The position numbers were made by a program, and so were the translations under genes. A model generated the notes under the pieces. The model saw nothing but the letters and a program-made list of their open reading frames with translations, was not told the origin of the DNA and did not search any database. DNA of 22,072 nucleotides from an uncultured Oscillospiraceae bacterium (GTDB lineage Bacteria; Bacillota; Clostridia; Oscillospirales; Ruminococcaceae): contig UQBC01000039.1 of NCBI GenBank assembly GCA_900539195.1, positions 1 through 22,072 on the forward strand, read 5' to 3'. Positions 12,544 to 20,743 of this stretch are shown piece by piece (the stretch's first letter is position 1; every line of letters starts with the position of its first letter).

Positions 12544-15500
12544 TCATTCTGTCATAAACAGCTTAGCCGCACCGCCGAATATTTCCCGGGAAAGCTCGGC
12601 AGACATATCGGGGTTATCCTTTTTGATACGCTCGCACCGCTCTATATATTCTGCGATATCGACGTTACAAAGCGTCTTTGTCCTCTCGCCCGAAAGTATC
12701 TTATCCACAGCCTTTGAAGTTTCTTTATAGAAGTCACTTTCAAGCATACGTTCGGAAATATCGGCGTTTTTATCGGCGCATACAGGCAAATAGCTTTTTT
12801 CGTAATCAATGACAAAACAGTCGGTCAGTTTTACGAAAAGCTCTTCGCAATACGCTGTAAGACGGTTCTTTTCTTCAATGTAACGGGTGTCCTCGAATGG
12901 CCTTATTCTGCCAGTCATATCAAGGCGGTTAAGTGAAAGGTAAGTCTTTCTGAGAATTATCTTACTTCCGTACCTTTCGGATACAGCTTTGGCAAAGCTC
13001 TTTACCGCACTTTCAATAAAATCCTTGTCAAAATTCTCAAGATACGGAGCAAACCGCTTATCATCGGTCATAAACGCTCTGTATGCCATAGAATCGCACA
13101 ATCCGTCAACTGCCGCAACATATGTATCCTTGTGCTTGTAAAGCTCTTTATCCGCATCCGAGAAATCCACGAGAAGCCAATCGGCGCTGTTTTCCGGGAA
13201 ATATGAACGAGTGAGCTCGGTGAATACATTACTGTTGCTGTCAACAAAGCTCAGATCAATGTCTGCTTTCTGCCCGCATACCGTAAGCGGAGAAAATCCG
13301 CTGATACATTCATTTATAACCGCCCTGTCGCAAAGTGAAAGCAATGTCTTGCTGTCTGCTCTGCCGAACGTATCGAAGGTAGACGGTTTGTTTTTTCTGT
13401 AATACTCCGATACAAGCTGTTCTACAGCACCCTTGTCAGCGCCTGACAGCCAAAGTCTTGCGCATTTGAGATAAAATTCTGTTCCGCGCCTGTCAAGCAC
13501 ACAATCGGGTATAATGCCGTTCTTGCGATAGAATGCTGCCAGCATCTCCGTAAGGTCGTCAACTGCATAAAGTCCAAGCCTTATAACTTCATCAATGTTG
13601 CGGTTTGTGACATCGCCGTTTCGTATAGCACATACTGCGTCAAATACATTTTTAAGCGTTGTGTTCCTGCCGAAATCATAACGTGCCTTTATCTCGGCAA
13701 ACGATACAAACCCGCTGTCCTTGAGCGTGAGTATATCCTTGAATTCGGCACAGATGAAATCACGGCTAAGCTTGCTTATAAACGTGTCAACGGCATTGTT
13801 GCGGATAAAGAAGAACTTATCACAGCCGCTTGACTTTATCACATCGATATTTTCCGCAATTTCGGTAAGCCATATTTCAGGGTCGTATGTAAGGGGGTTT
13901 ACAAAACTGCCCTTTCTGCCTGAGCATATGCTTTTGGCAATGAGCGAAATGTTATTTCGGAACGATTCGTCACGGCAGACCGCATAGCTCCTGCCACGCT
14001 TGTTGATAACACCGGGGTAATAACGTGATATATCTATTATCTTGGGTGATACACGGTGTATCAGATAGTTTTCCATATCGAGCAGAAGCCTGAAATCGCA
14101 CGAACGGTCGTAAGAACGTATATATCTTCCGTTCACATAGTAAAGCTTCGTGTCGGATACCCTGACAAGTATTATCTTATCAGAGGGATAAACGGCGATA
14201 ATGCTGTCAATGAACTTATCCAGAAGCGGTTTCCATACGGCTTCATCTTTTATATCAAGCTTTTTCAGCTTCTTTCTGTTCTCCTCGTAAAAATGCGACC
14301 TGATAAACGCCTTGCCGCCCGAATACAGTACTCCGTCAAGCTGATATATAGGTGTTGCCGCCGCATAATAAAGATCCATTATAAGGCAGTCGGACCTGTT
14401 ATCGGAGAGATACTCGTCATACCCCTTGGAAAGATTGTAGTACAGCGGTACAACACTGTCACGGAAGTACTGTTCATCTATCTCACAACGCTCTCCGTTC
14501 ATAGTAAGCTGAGATATGAACAGATGTGAACGGTCGGTTTCGACATCTTCGTCATCTTTGAAAAGCTCTGATATAAGTGCAGAACCTAAAAGAGCAAACG
14601 ACTGCTGTTCCGGTTTTACCGCATAACGTGCAAGCCCGATCTTACCGCCCAGAGCAGTTGCAATCTGCTTTCTGAATTCGTCATATGCAGACAGTCCGAA
14701 ATAGTGCATATTATCGTCCGACAAAAGCACTGCACGATGTTCCGAGCCGTAATCCTTGAACGCATACGGAATATATCCCGAAAAATCGGTAATAACCTTA
14801 CCGCTGACTGTATCTCTTCTGAGCCTTACGCAAAGCAGTGCGCCGATCTTTTCAAACCTTGTGGCATAATCTGCAGGAATAAGCGAGCCGAGCGAATAAG
14901 CAACCGGCACTTTTCTGCCATCGGTACATTCTATAATATCGTACTCAGCTATCGCATTAAGTCCGTTTCCGACAATAAAGTCTGCTCCGCTTTCTGCCGC
15001 TTTTTTCGCCGCACTGCGCCATTTTGGCTTTACAACGGGAGTATGACGTTCGTTCCACGAGCAGAACAGAAATATGTACTCCGCTCCGCTCTTCCTTAGC
15101 TTAGCCACATATTGCGAAATGTCTTTATTTAACGTTGCCGAAATAAATCCGATATTTATATTGTTGATATTGACAACCGAATACTTCTCACTGCCAAGAG
15201 TACAGTCGCTCTCTGTAATAACGGTCAGCGGATATTTTTCAAGCGACTGAGGCGCACGCTGGAGAAGTCCTGCGTTGACAGCAAGCGCATCTATTCCGCT
15301 TTTGCACACAGCGTCCGCAACAGATGACGGACAGTTTATGCTTCTGCTGTCCTCAAACGCATATGCCTTTTTATCGTTGAGATCCGTGTCAAGCATTGCA
15401 ACGGAAAAATCAAATGAGCCGAATATTCCGCCAAGCGATGAGAATGCTTCGTCAAAGACAGGCATACCTGCCGCCGCATTCTTCTGCATTTCAGCCGCAA

Positions 15501-16221
15501 CGGTTATATCTCCGCCTATCATTATAGTGCATTTATGATGACCGTTGCGCAGTTTTCCGTCACTTCCGGCAAACCGCCTGTTATTGTACACACCTGCGCT
15601 CTTTTTCACTGCCGAATGATCAAGCTGAAGCGCTTTCACACCCTTTGTTTTCGGAATAACCGCCTCTGCCGGTGTACAGGAAACGCTGAGCTTTTCTTCA
15701 TGCTCAATCATTACAAAACTACGCACCGAAAACGAAACCTTACCGCTCTTGGTAAAGTTTTCAAGTCTGCACGAAGTACTTCCGCTGTAGCATACAAAGG
15801 TATATTTTCCGCTTTCGTTTGCGTCGGCATATATCTTATATCCGTCGCACTGTGAATTATACCGCCACGACAATGTGCAGATACCGTCATTTCCGACAAC
15901 CGCTGTCAGTCTGCGCGGCGTTTCAAGCGGACACGCCGCAACTATCTCCGATTCACCAAAATAGTTATCGGGTCCGTCGGCTATCCTGAATGCCTTGACC
16001 TTATATCTCAGCGGCAGACCGTTGGTGCGTTTTTTTATTACCGCTCTCGGGTCTTTTACATTCATAACGCCTGTAAAGTGATTCTTTCCGAGCGGCGAAG
16101 AAAACACACGGTAGCCGTCCGCATATTTTATCTTGTCCCATATCAGCTCGACAACTCCCTCGCCTGTCTTTACGGTAACGGAAAATTGCGGCTGTTGTTC
16201 ACGCAACTGCTTAAAATTCAT
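12544..16221 (-). CDS. 1225-aa protein: FnIII-like x2, degenerate CapA-like, two DUF6270/SGNH-like domains
   Basis: Function unknown. Residues ~12-95 and ~100-190 look like fibronectin type III modules (paired ELIWDKIKYADGYRVF and TLSWRYNSQCDGYKIY strands). Residues ~230-500 follow CapA (poly-gamma-glutamate synthesis protein, metallophosphatase-like): IMIGGDIT at 234-241, GADFIVGNGLN at 412-422, AYSLGSLI at 441-448. The usual NNH, HWG and GHHPH metal motifs read NAG, SWN and GNGLN, so it is probably inactive. Residues ~540-745 and ~955-1180 each resemble DUF6270, an SGNH-hydrolase-like family of surface-polymer loci; the first keeps GS of the GSC motif (546-547), the second does not. No signal peptide or membrane segment is seen, although FnIII and CapA domains usually act outside the cell. 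GAGAGG lies 8 nt before the ATG. It follows the 592-aa gene by 20 bp. A role in making or modifying a cell-surface polymer is inference. Confidence 0.7.
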   Translation of the reverse strand: MNFKQLREQQPQFSVTVKTGEGVVELIWDKIKYADGYRVFSSPLGKNHFTGVMNVKDPRAVIKKRTNGLPLRYKVKAFRIADGPDNYFGESEIVAACPLETPRRLTAVVGNDGICTLSWRYNSQCDGYKIYADANESGKYTFVCYSGSTSCRLENFTKSGKVSFSVRSFVMIEHEEKLSVSCTPAEAVIPKTKGVKALQLDHSAVKKSAGVYNNRRFAGSDGKLRNGHHKCTIMIGGDITVAAEMQKNAAAGMPVFDEAFSSLGGIFGSFDFSVAMLDTDLNDKKAYAFEDSRSINCPSSVADAVCKSGIDALAVNAGLLQRAPQSLEKYPLTVITESDCTLGSEKYSVVNINNINIGFISATLNKDISQYVAKLRKSGAEYIFLFCSWNERHTPVVKPKWRSAAKKAAESGADFIVGNGLNAIAEYDIIECTDGRKVPVAYSLGSLIPADYATRFEKIGALLCVRLRRDTVSGKVITDFSGYIPYAFKDYGSEHRAVLLSDDNMHYFGLSAYDEFRKQIATALGGKIGLARYAVKPEQQSFALLGSALISELFKDDEDVETDRSHLFISQLTMNGERCEIDEQYFRDSVVPLYYNLSKGYDEYLSDNRSDCLIMDLYYAAATPIYQLDGVLYSGGKAFIRSHFYEENRKKLKKLDIKDEAVWKPLLDKFIDSIIAVYPSDKIILVRVSDTKLYYVNGRYIRSYDRSCDFRLLLDMENYLIHRVSPKIIDISRYYPGVINKRGRSYAVCRDESFRNNISLIAKSICSGRKGSFVNPLTYDPEIWLTEIAENIDVIKSSGCDKFFFIRNNAVDTFISKLSRDFICAEFKDILTLKDSGFVSFAEIKARYDFGRNTTLKNVFDAVCAIRNGDVTNRNIDEVIRLGLYAVDDLTEMLAAFYRKNGIIPDCVLDRRGTEFYLKCARLWLSGADKGAVEQLVSEYYRKNKPSTFDTFGRADSKTLLSLCDRAVINECISGFSPLTVCGQKADIDLSFVDSNSNVFTELTRSYFPENSADWLLVDFSDADKELYKHKDTYVAAVDGLCDSMAYRAFMTDDKRFAPYLENFDKDFIESAVKSFAKAVSERYGSKIILRKTYLSLNRLDMTGRIRPFEDTRYIEEKNRLTAYCEELFVKLTDCFVIDYEKSYLPVCADKNADISERMLESDFYKETSKAVDKILSGERTKTLCNVDIAEYIERCERIKKDNPDMSAELSREIFGGAAKLFMTE

Positions 16222-16241
16222 AAGCTTTACCTCTCATAGGG

Positions 16242-18020
16242 TCATATATTGCTTAGTATCCAGTTTACAAACGATGCACGTTCGCTGTCTGCGTCTGCAT
16301 CAATCTGTGCCGTTTTCGGCTTGTCGGTGATCTGTCTGTAATATTCATCGAGCTTGTCGAAATTTTTGTAGAAATTATAGTAACCGCCGATATAGTGCTG
16401 AACATCGTCTATTCTTATTCTGTAGCTGTCATGGCGCACACAGAATGTATATACGACCGATGACGGCACTTTCATATACATTGCGGTTTCGGGATACAGG
16501 TAGCCGCCGAGCATATAGTGGGCACGTCTGTAGATAGTTCTGATGAACGCTTCAAAATTGAACTTCTGCATATATGACGCATATATCTTCTTTTCCTTTA
16601 TACGCTCGTACAGGCTGAACGCCGCCATAAGAAGCTCAAGGAATGTATGGAATGTCGTATCCTGATTGAAGATCTTGCTGAGATTGTCGTTTGCGTTTTT
16701 AAGTCCGAAGTTGAGGAACCGCTCTTTCGGCTCATAAATAGTAACCTCGTTCACCGCATATGCTATCCAATGATCGCAAAAACGTGTGTAATCGTTTTTA
16801 ATAAAATAGTCAAGCGCTCTTTCGGCGGCATCGAGATAACGTCTGTCTTTTGTGATACTGTAAGCTCTTGCAAGTGCAAACGTTGCCTCGCCGTCATAGT
16901 ACACAATCCTGTCACGCTCTTTGCGCTCAAATCCGGGGAATGAAAGAACATGATAATAACTGCCGTTCTCTTCCTGCATATCAAGAATCGAGTCAGCGAG
17001 GGCTGCAATAAGCTTATCGTACTTATTGCTTTCAAATACGCTTGCATAGGTAGACAGCGTTACAATAGCTATCGCATTACCGCCGAGCTTTATCTCATCC
17101 GCCTTGCGCTCCACAAGATAAGCGTGCCCGCTGTCGGAATATTCTATGCTCTGCATAAGAAAATCTATCGTGCTGTCGATTTTCGGTATCAGTTTCTCGT
17201 CTTTTGTCGTATCATACTGCATTATAAGGCTCCAGATAGTACCGGAGTGTCGCAGAATGTTATATGTAACAAAATGAAAATCGTTGACGGGATTTACGCC
17301 GTAGTCAAACTGTCCGTTCTCCTTGACTGCATTCGCAAGATAGACCGACGAGGTTTGTATTACCTGTTTTATATCTTCCTTTGCAAGCTCGCCGATAATC
17401 CTTCTGCCGTAGTTTTCTTCATCGGGATAAAGCTTATACAGCTTTTTGTTTTCATCGCAGATATATCCGACTGTCGTAAATCCGATCAGCGTATCCGGGA
17501 TAGACACAAGCTCTGTACCGCGCTCGCCCAGATATTGCTTTATCTTCTCGTCACTGAGCGTTCCGAGCTTGTAGTTTATAAGTCCGCAACAGTTGAGCTG
17601 TGCCTCAAGCAGAGCCGTTTCAAAGCCGGTATCAAAACTTACGCCCTTTTTGAAGAAATATTCTCTTGCGCTTCTTATCTCTTCGGTAAACTCCGCACGG
17701 CTGATTATATTACTGCTGTTCACGCAGTCGACCTTTACCCACAGCGGGTTTATGTCGTTAACCGCCAAAAAGCTCTCTGCTTTCTTCATTGCGGCGTCAA
17801 ACGTTGTTGCAAACCCGGCACCGCAGGCACTGAAAACCCTTGCTGAAAAGCTGCCGTCGGTTACAGATACAAAAACAACATCATTTCTGAACAGCGAACC
17901 TCGCTTATAATTCCCAAGCGAGCTGTCAAGGTAAGGGTCGCCCAGAATAAAGCTCTTAAGCAATTTTTTTTTGGCTCTGAACAGCTTTACATTTGTACTT
18001 ATAGGGGTAGATGCACTCAT
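16242..18020 (-). CDS. 592-aa protein: unknown N-terminal domain plus helical-toroid-like domain
   Basis: Not recognised as a named enzyme. Residues ~40-215 form an alpha/beta-looking region (VVFVSVTDGSFSARVFSACG, then LWVKVDCV), with at most remote likeness to AMMECR1-type domains. Residues ~225-560 show repeated helix pairs of an (alpha/alpha)-barrel, as in sugar epimerases and unsaturated glycoside hydrolases: YNILRHSGTIWSL (253-265), GGNAIAIVTLSTYA (313-326), YYDGEATFALARAY (374-387), RFCDHWIAYAVNEV (413-426), IDDVQHYIGG (537-546). The conserved-looking His, Asp, Glu and Trp residues suggest a sugar-binding cleft, but no catalytic scheme can be assigned. No signal peptide is visible. GGGAGG lies 10 nt before the ATG. 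It is first in the two-gene operon and has a good promoter and a cre-like box, which hints at carbon-source control. Confidence 0.7.
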   Translation of the reverse strand: MSASTPISTNVKLFRAKKKLLKSFILGDPYLDSSLGNYKRGSLFRNDVVFVSVTDGSFSARVFSACGAGFATTFDAAMKKAESFLAVNDINPLWVKVDCVNSSNIISRAEFTEEIRSAREYFFKKGVSFDTGFETALLEAQLNCCGLINYKLGTLSDEKIKQYLGERGTELVSIPDTLIGFTTVGYICDENKKLYKLYPDEENYGRRIIGELAKEDIKQVIQTSSVYLANAVKENGQFDYGVNPVNDFHFVTYNILRHSGTIWSLIMQYDTTKDEKLIPKIDSTIDFLMQSIEYSDSGHAYLVERKADEIKLGGNAIAIVTLSTYASVFESNKYDKLIAALADSILDMQEENGSYYHVLSFPGFERKERDRIVYYDGEATFALARAYSITKDRRYLDAAERALDYFIKNDYTRFCDHWIAYAVNEVTIYEPKERFLNFGLKNANDNLSKIFNQDTTFHTFLELLMAAFSLYERIKEKKIYASYMQKFNFEAFIRTIYRRAHYMLGGYLYPETAMYMKVPSSVVYTFCVRHDSYRIRIDDVQHYIGGYYNFYKNFDKLDEYYRQITDKPKTAQIDADADSERASFVNWILSNI

Positions 18021-18037
18021 TGGCTTTTCCTCCCTGA

Positions 18038-18051
18038 AATAAACGTTTACA
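18038..18051 (-). promoter_or_regulatory. cre-like box (CcpA operator candidate)
   Basis: Minus-strand TGTAAACGTTTATT matches the Gram-positive cre consensus TGWAARCGYTWNCW at 13 of 14 positions. It covers about +3 to +16 of the operon promoter, where CcpA would block transcription. This is a motif match only; AT-rich sequence can produce such matches by chance. Confidence 0.45.
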
Positions 18052-18060
18052 TTTAAATAT

Positions 18061-18089
18061 AGTTTATCATATCACACAAAAAATGTCAA
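18061..18089 (-). promoter_or_regulatory. Sigma-A promoter of the FnIII/CapA-like operon
   Basis: On the minus strand TTGACA (18089-18084), a 17-bp spacer and TAAACT (18066-18061) form a good promoter. The start is predicted near 18054, giving a leader of about 34 nt before the 592-aa gene. Confidence 0.75.
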
Positions 18090-18098
18090 ACAATTTTA

Positions 18099-18127
18099 TT
18101 GACCTTTGGGCAGATTACGAGTATAAT
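18099..18127 (+). promoter_or_regulatory. Sigma-A promoter of the PepV-type gene
   Basis: TTGACC (18099-18104), a 17-bp spacer and TATAAT (18122-18127). The start is predicted near 18134, only about 25 nt before the ATG. It is divergent from, and 10 bp from, the operon promoter at 18061-18089, so the two could share control. Confidence 0.78.
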
Positions 18128-18158
18128 AATAGATATAAAGCCAAAGGAAGTAATAAAT

Positions 18159-19538
18159 ATGGACAAATACAAAAAATTCGCATCGGACAGAAAAGACGAT
18201 ATAGTCAGCCTTTTATCAGAGCTCGTGGCGATTCCAAGCGTTATGGGAGAAGCAAAACCCGGTTATCCATTTGGAGAAGCTCCCGCAAAAGCGCTTGTAG
18301 CAATGCTTGATGCGGCGAAAGCTCTCGGTTTTGCGGTAAACAATGTTGATAACTGCTACGGTACGGCTGATTACCTGCCCGACGGTACTGACACGGCAGA
18401 ACTTGCAATTCTTTGTCACCTGGACGTCGTGCCGGAAGGAAAAGGCTGGAGTTATAAACCTTTTGTCTGTACCGAAAAGGACGGTATTCTCTATGGCAGA
18501 GGCGTAACAGACGACAAAGGTCCTGCCGTATCGACACTCTATGCGCTGTACAGCGTAAAACAGCTCGGAGTGAAGCTTTCTAAAGGCGTAAGACTGATAT
18601 TCGGAACGAATGAAGAAAACGGCTCGGCAGATATAGAGCATTATCTTGAAAAAGATAAAATGCCGCCTATGGTATTCACTCCCGATGCCTCATATCCGCT
18701 TATAAACTGTGAAAAAGGTATGGCACGGATAAAATACAGCGCCGATATGGATAACAGCGATATCATCTCGATCTGCGGCGGACAGGTTATAAATGCAGTG
18801 CCTGCCGAGTGCTGCGCCGTTCTGGCAGGCAAGCATAAAAACGATATTTGTTCATATGTTAAGAAAAACAGGAACGGTTGTGCTTATGACATTGAGCCCT
18901 GCGGCGATAACATAAAGGTTATCTGCAAGGGAGAATCCGCACACGCATCAACCCCCGAAAAAGGCAGGAACTCCATAATTGCAATGCTTGAAATGCTTGT
19001 ATCACTTGAATTTGGCGACAATACGAATAAGCTGTTATCCGATATACTGAGGCTCTACCCTTACGGTGAAACAGACGGTTCTTCACTAGGCGTTGCCTGC
19101 GAAGATGAATCCGGCGCACTGACTTGCGTTTTAAGCCTTATCAATGCCAAAGACGGCAAGCTTACATTCAGCACCGACACAAGATTTCCCATTAGTATGA
19201 CTGCTGTACAGCTCGAAGAAAAAGCCTCATCGGCGCTTTCGGGTACCGATATATCCATATCCGGTTTTATGGGAACAGACGCACACTATGCTTCTCCCGA
19301 CAGTTTCCTTGTAAAGACACTTCTCAGCGTATACGAGGAACAGACAGGCAAGAAAGGCGAGTGTATAGCTATCGGCGGCGGAACATACGTCCACGAAATC
19401 GAAGGCGGCGTTGCGTTCGGCGTTGAACATCCCGGTACCGACTACAGAATACACGGCGCAGATGAATTTGTTCCGGTGAGCGAGCTTATAGATAATACGG
19501 CTATGTTCGCAAATGCAATAGAAAAACTCTGCAAGTAA
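18159..19538 (+). CDS. pepV: PepV-type dipeptidase (M20 metallopeptidase)
   Basis: Cytoplasmic di-zinc peptidase of the PepV/Sapep group that cleaves dipeptides, sometimes with a D- or beta-amino acid. The family residues fall almost at the L. delbrueckii PepV positions: His87 and Asp89 in LCHLDVVPEG, Asp119 in RGVTDDKGP (113-121), the Glu pair in TNEENGS (Glu152/153), Asp176 in FTPDASYP, and a late His in VEHPGTDYRIHG. The length of 459 aa is normal. The GGGTYVHE motif near the C-terminus is also typical. The start at 18159 is set by AAAGGAAG about 10 nt upstream; the longer in-frame frame from 18099 overlaps the promoter. It is divergent from the FnIII/CapA-like operon and is followed by a long hairpin and a small gene. 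Confidence 0.92.
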   Translation: MDKYKKFASDRKDDIVSLLSELVAIPSVMGEAKPGYPFGEAPAKALVAMLDAAKALGFAVNNVDNCYGTADYLPDGTDTAELAILCHLDVVPEGKGWSYKPFVCTEKDGILYGRGVTDDKGPAVSTLYALYSVKQLGVKLSKGVRLIFGTNEENGSADIEHYLEKDKMPPMVFTPDASYPLINCEKGMARIKYSADMDNSDIISICGGQVINAVPAECCAVLAGKHKNDICSYVKKNRNGCAYDIEPCGDNIKVICKGESAHASTPEKGRNSIIAMLEMLVSLEFGDNTNKLLSDILRLYPYGETDGSSLGVACEDESGALTCVLSLINAKDGKLTFSTDTRFPISMTAVQLEEKASSALSGTDISISGFMGTDAHYASPDSFLVKTLLSVYEEQTGKKGECIAIGGGTYVHEIEGGVAFGVEHPGTDYRIHGADEFVPVSELIDNTAMFANAIEKLCK

Positions 19539-19541
19539 TTT

Positions 19542-19590
19542 TACGCCCGTCCTCTTCATAGAATGTACAAACTATGAAAGGGCGGGCGTA
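19542..19590 (+). promoter_or_regulatory. Long hairpin enclosing the ribosome binding site of the next gene
   Basis: TACGCCCG (19542-19549) pairs with CGGGCGTA (19583-19590), and inside it TTCATAG (19555-19561) pairs with CTATGAA (19572-19578), with one bulge, one mismatch and a wobble pair between, around a 10-nt loop. It starts 3 nt after the pepV stop. The 3' arm contains AAAGGGCGGG, the only ribosome binding site for the ATG at 19593. It may act as the pepV transcript end, a translation switch, or both; no T-run follows. Confidence 0.6.
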
Positions 19591-19592
19591 TT

Positions 19593-19850
19593 ATGTGCGG
19601 ACTTATATTCAGAAAGAAAACAAAAAAATATAGTTTCAGCGAAGCGGAGGAAATGCGCTCGCGTCTTGATTATCTGCAAAACAGGCTTGAAAAGACAAGA
19701 CAGCTTTTTGATATTGAAACAGACCCCGAAAAAATCGAGGCTATCGTATATGAGGAAAAAGCTATTCTTATACGGATAGACCACCTCATAAGAAACGCAA
19801 AACAGCGCAATATCACAATAAATTATTCCGGCAGAACAGACAGGAGCTGA
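19593..19850 (+). CDS. Small charged coiled-coil protein, DUF2508/YaaL-like
   Basis: 85-aa hypothetical protein. MCGLIFRKKTKKY is followed by a long, highly charged helix pair (residues ~15-70: EEMRSRLDYLQNRLEKT, then EKIEAIVYEEKAILIRIDHL) with coiled-coil character, and a polar tail. The plan, size and composition resemble YaaL/DUF2508 proteins of Firmicutes, whose function is unknown, but no diagnostic motif fixes this. The AAAGGGCGGG ribosome binding site is inside a long hairpin. The last 28 bp overlap the 3' end of the convergent glycosylase gene. Codon use is similar to its neighbours. Confidence 0.6.
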   Translation: MCGLIFRKKTKKYSFSEAEEMRSRLDYLQNRLEKTRQLFDIETDPEKIEAIVYEEKAILIRIDHLIRNAKQRNITINYSGRTDRS

Positions 19851-20317
19851 CTGCTCCACTCCTCTGTCAGCCTTTCAAGGCTGTATGACGCATTTGCGGG
19901 GCTTGTAGACGGCAGCTTCACTGCTTCTAACCCTACTGCGTCACGGCAATAACGCTTATACATATTATATGAAGTAGCACCGTTTGCAAATATTGCTTTG
20001 ATAGAAGTTTTCATTACTAGCGAGGCTATATCATTAGGGATTACCGAGCGTATCGAGGCATCGGACGAGCCTGTAATTTCGCACGAGTCTATAACGTCCC
20101 AGACGGCAATGTTATGGCTTAACAGCATTGCTTTCTTCTCTTCTGTAGTGACGGGACAATCACAGCCGAGGACAGCGGACAGCACTTTCCAGAAACGGTT
20201 CTGCGGATGACCGTAGAAAAACTTTGCCTCCCGTGATTTCACAGACGGGAACGAGCCTAATATAAGTACTTTGCTGTTTATATCGTACACGGGCGGGATA
20301 TTATGATACTGCGTCAT
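19823..20317 (-). CDS. Hypoxanthine/uracil-DNA glycosylase, UDG family 6 type
   Basis: Base-excision repair enzyme of the uracil-DNA glycosylase superfamily. The motifs match the family-6 (HDG) type that removes hypoxanthine (deaminated adenine): LILGSFPSVKS at 18-28, FFYGHPQNRFW at 33-43, VWDVIDSCEITGSSD at 72-86, and LPSTSPANA at 135-143. At 164 aa the length fits the family. AAGGAG about 10 nt before the ATG supports the start. It lies alone on the minus strand and converges on the small coiled-coil gene with a 28-bp overlap, so antisense effects at both 3' ends are possible. Confidence 0.85.
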   Translation of the reverse strand: MTQYHNIPPVYDINSKVLILGSFPSVKSREAKFFYGHPQNRFWKVLSAVLGCDCPVTTEEKKAMLLSHNIAVWDVIDSCEITGSSDASIRSVIPNDIASLVMKTSIKAIFANGATSYNMYKRYCRDAVGLEAVKLPSTSPANASYSLERLTEEWSSQLLSVLPE

Positions 20318-20647
20318 TTAACGTTGCTCCTTATATTTTATCACATTCAGAATAGCACAAAACAGCTTTTATTGCAAGATGAACCGGGATAAGCCAATTT
20401 AACAATACAGAAAATGTGCTTTTAGAGTGCATTTACCCGACGTTTCCTGCTGACAGCCGATAATGAAACGGTAAAAGAGCCTTACAGCAAAAATCAAAGT
20501 TTAACGATAAAATATCAAGAAAAACGCACTTATTTGCAACAGACAGAAACAAAATGAAATTGCAAGAAAGAAATAGAGAGAAACAGCGATATTTAAAGAG
20601 ATTTAAAGAGAAATAGATATATATTTAGATTTTGCCTAAAAAATCGT

Positions 20648-20676
20648 TTGACAAAGAGCAGGCGGATGGCTATAAT
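20648..20676 (+). promoter_or_regulatory. Sigma-A promoter of rplM-rpsI
   Basis: TTGACA (20648-20653) and TATAAT (20671-20676) are both perfect with an optimal 17-bp spacer. The transcript should begin near 20683, giving a 60-nt leader. Confidence 0.9.
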
Positions 20677-20703
20677 ATTAAACGTTGTGAAAATAATCAA
20701 ACA

Positions 20704-20716
20704 GAGGTCAAACCTC
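20704..20716 (+). promoter_or_regulatory. Small hairpin in the rplM leader
   Basis: GAGGT (20704-20708) pairs with ACCTC (20712-20716) across a 3-nt loop in the leader. Many Firmicutes have an autoregulatory L13 leader at this place. The short stem is compatible with that but not enough to assign it. Confidence 0.35.
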
Positions 20717-20743
20717 AAGAGTAATTGAAAGGAAAGAATCAGA

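Larger units (their letters stand above)
20318..20743. other. Intergenic region upstream of rplM
   Basis: About 425 bp without a supportable gene. It is AT- and purine-rich between 20550 and 20640, with two tandem copies of ATTTAAAGAG (20591-20610). CGTTTC/GAAACG (20441-20446, 20465-20470) is a weak inverted repeat. It ends with the rplM promoter and leader. The purine-rich tract may act as an upstream AT element for the promoter. Confidence 0.55.

Noticed and set aside
16950..17846. 298-codon plus-strand frame opposite the 592-aa gene
   Set aside because: Antisense shadow; no ribosome binding site, no promoter and atypical composition.
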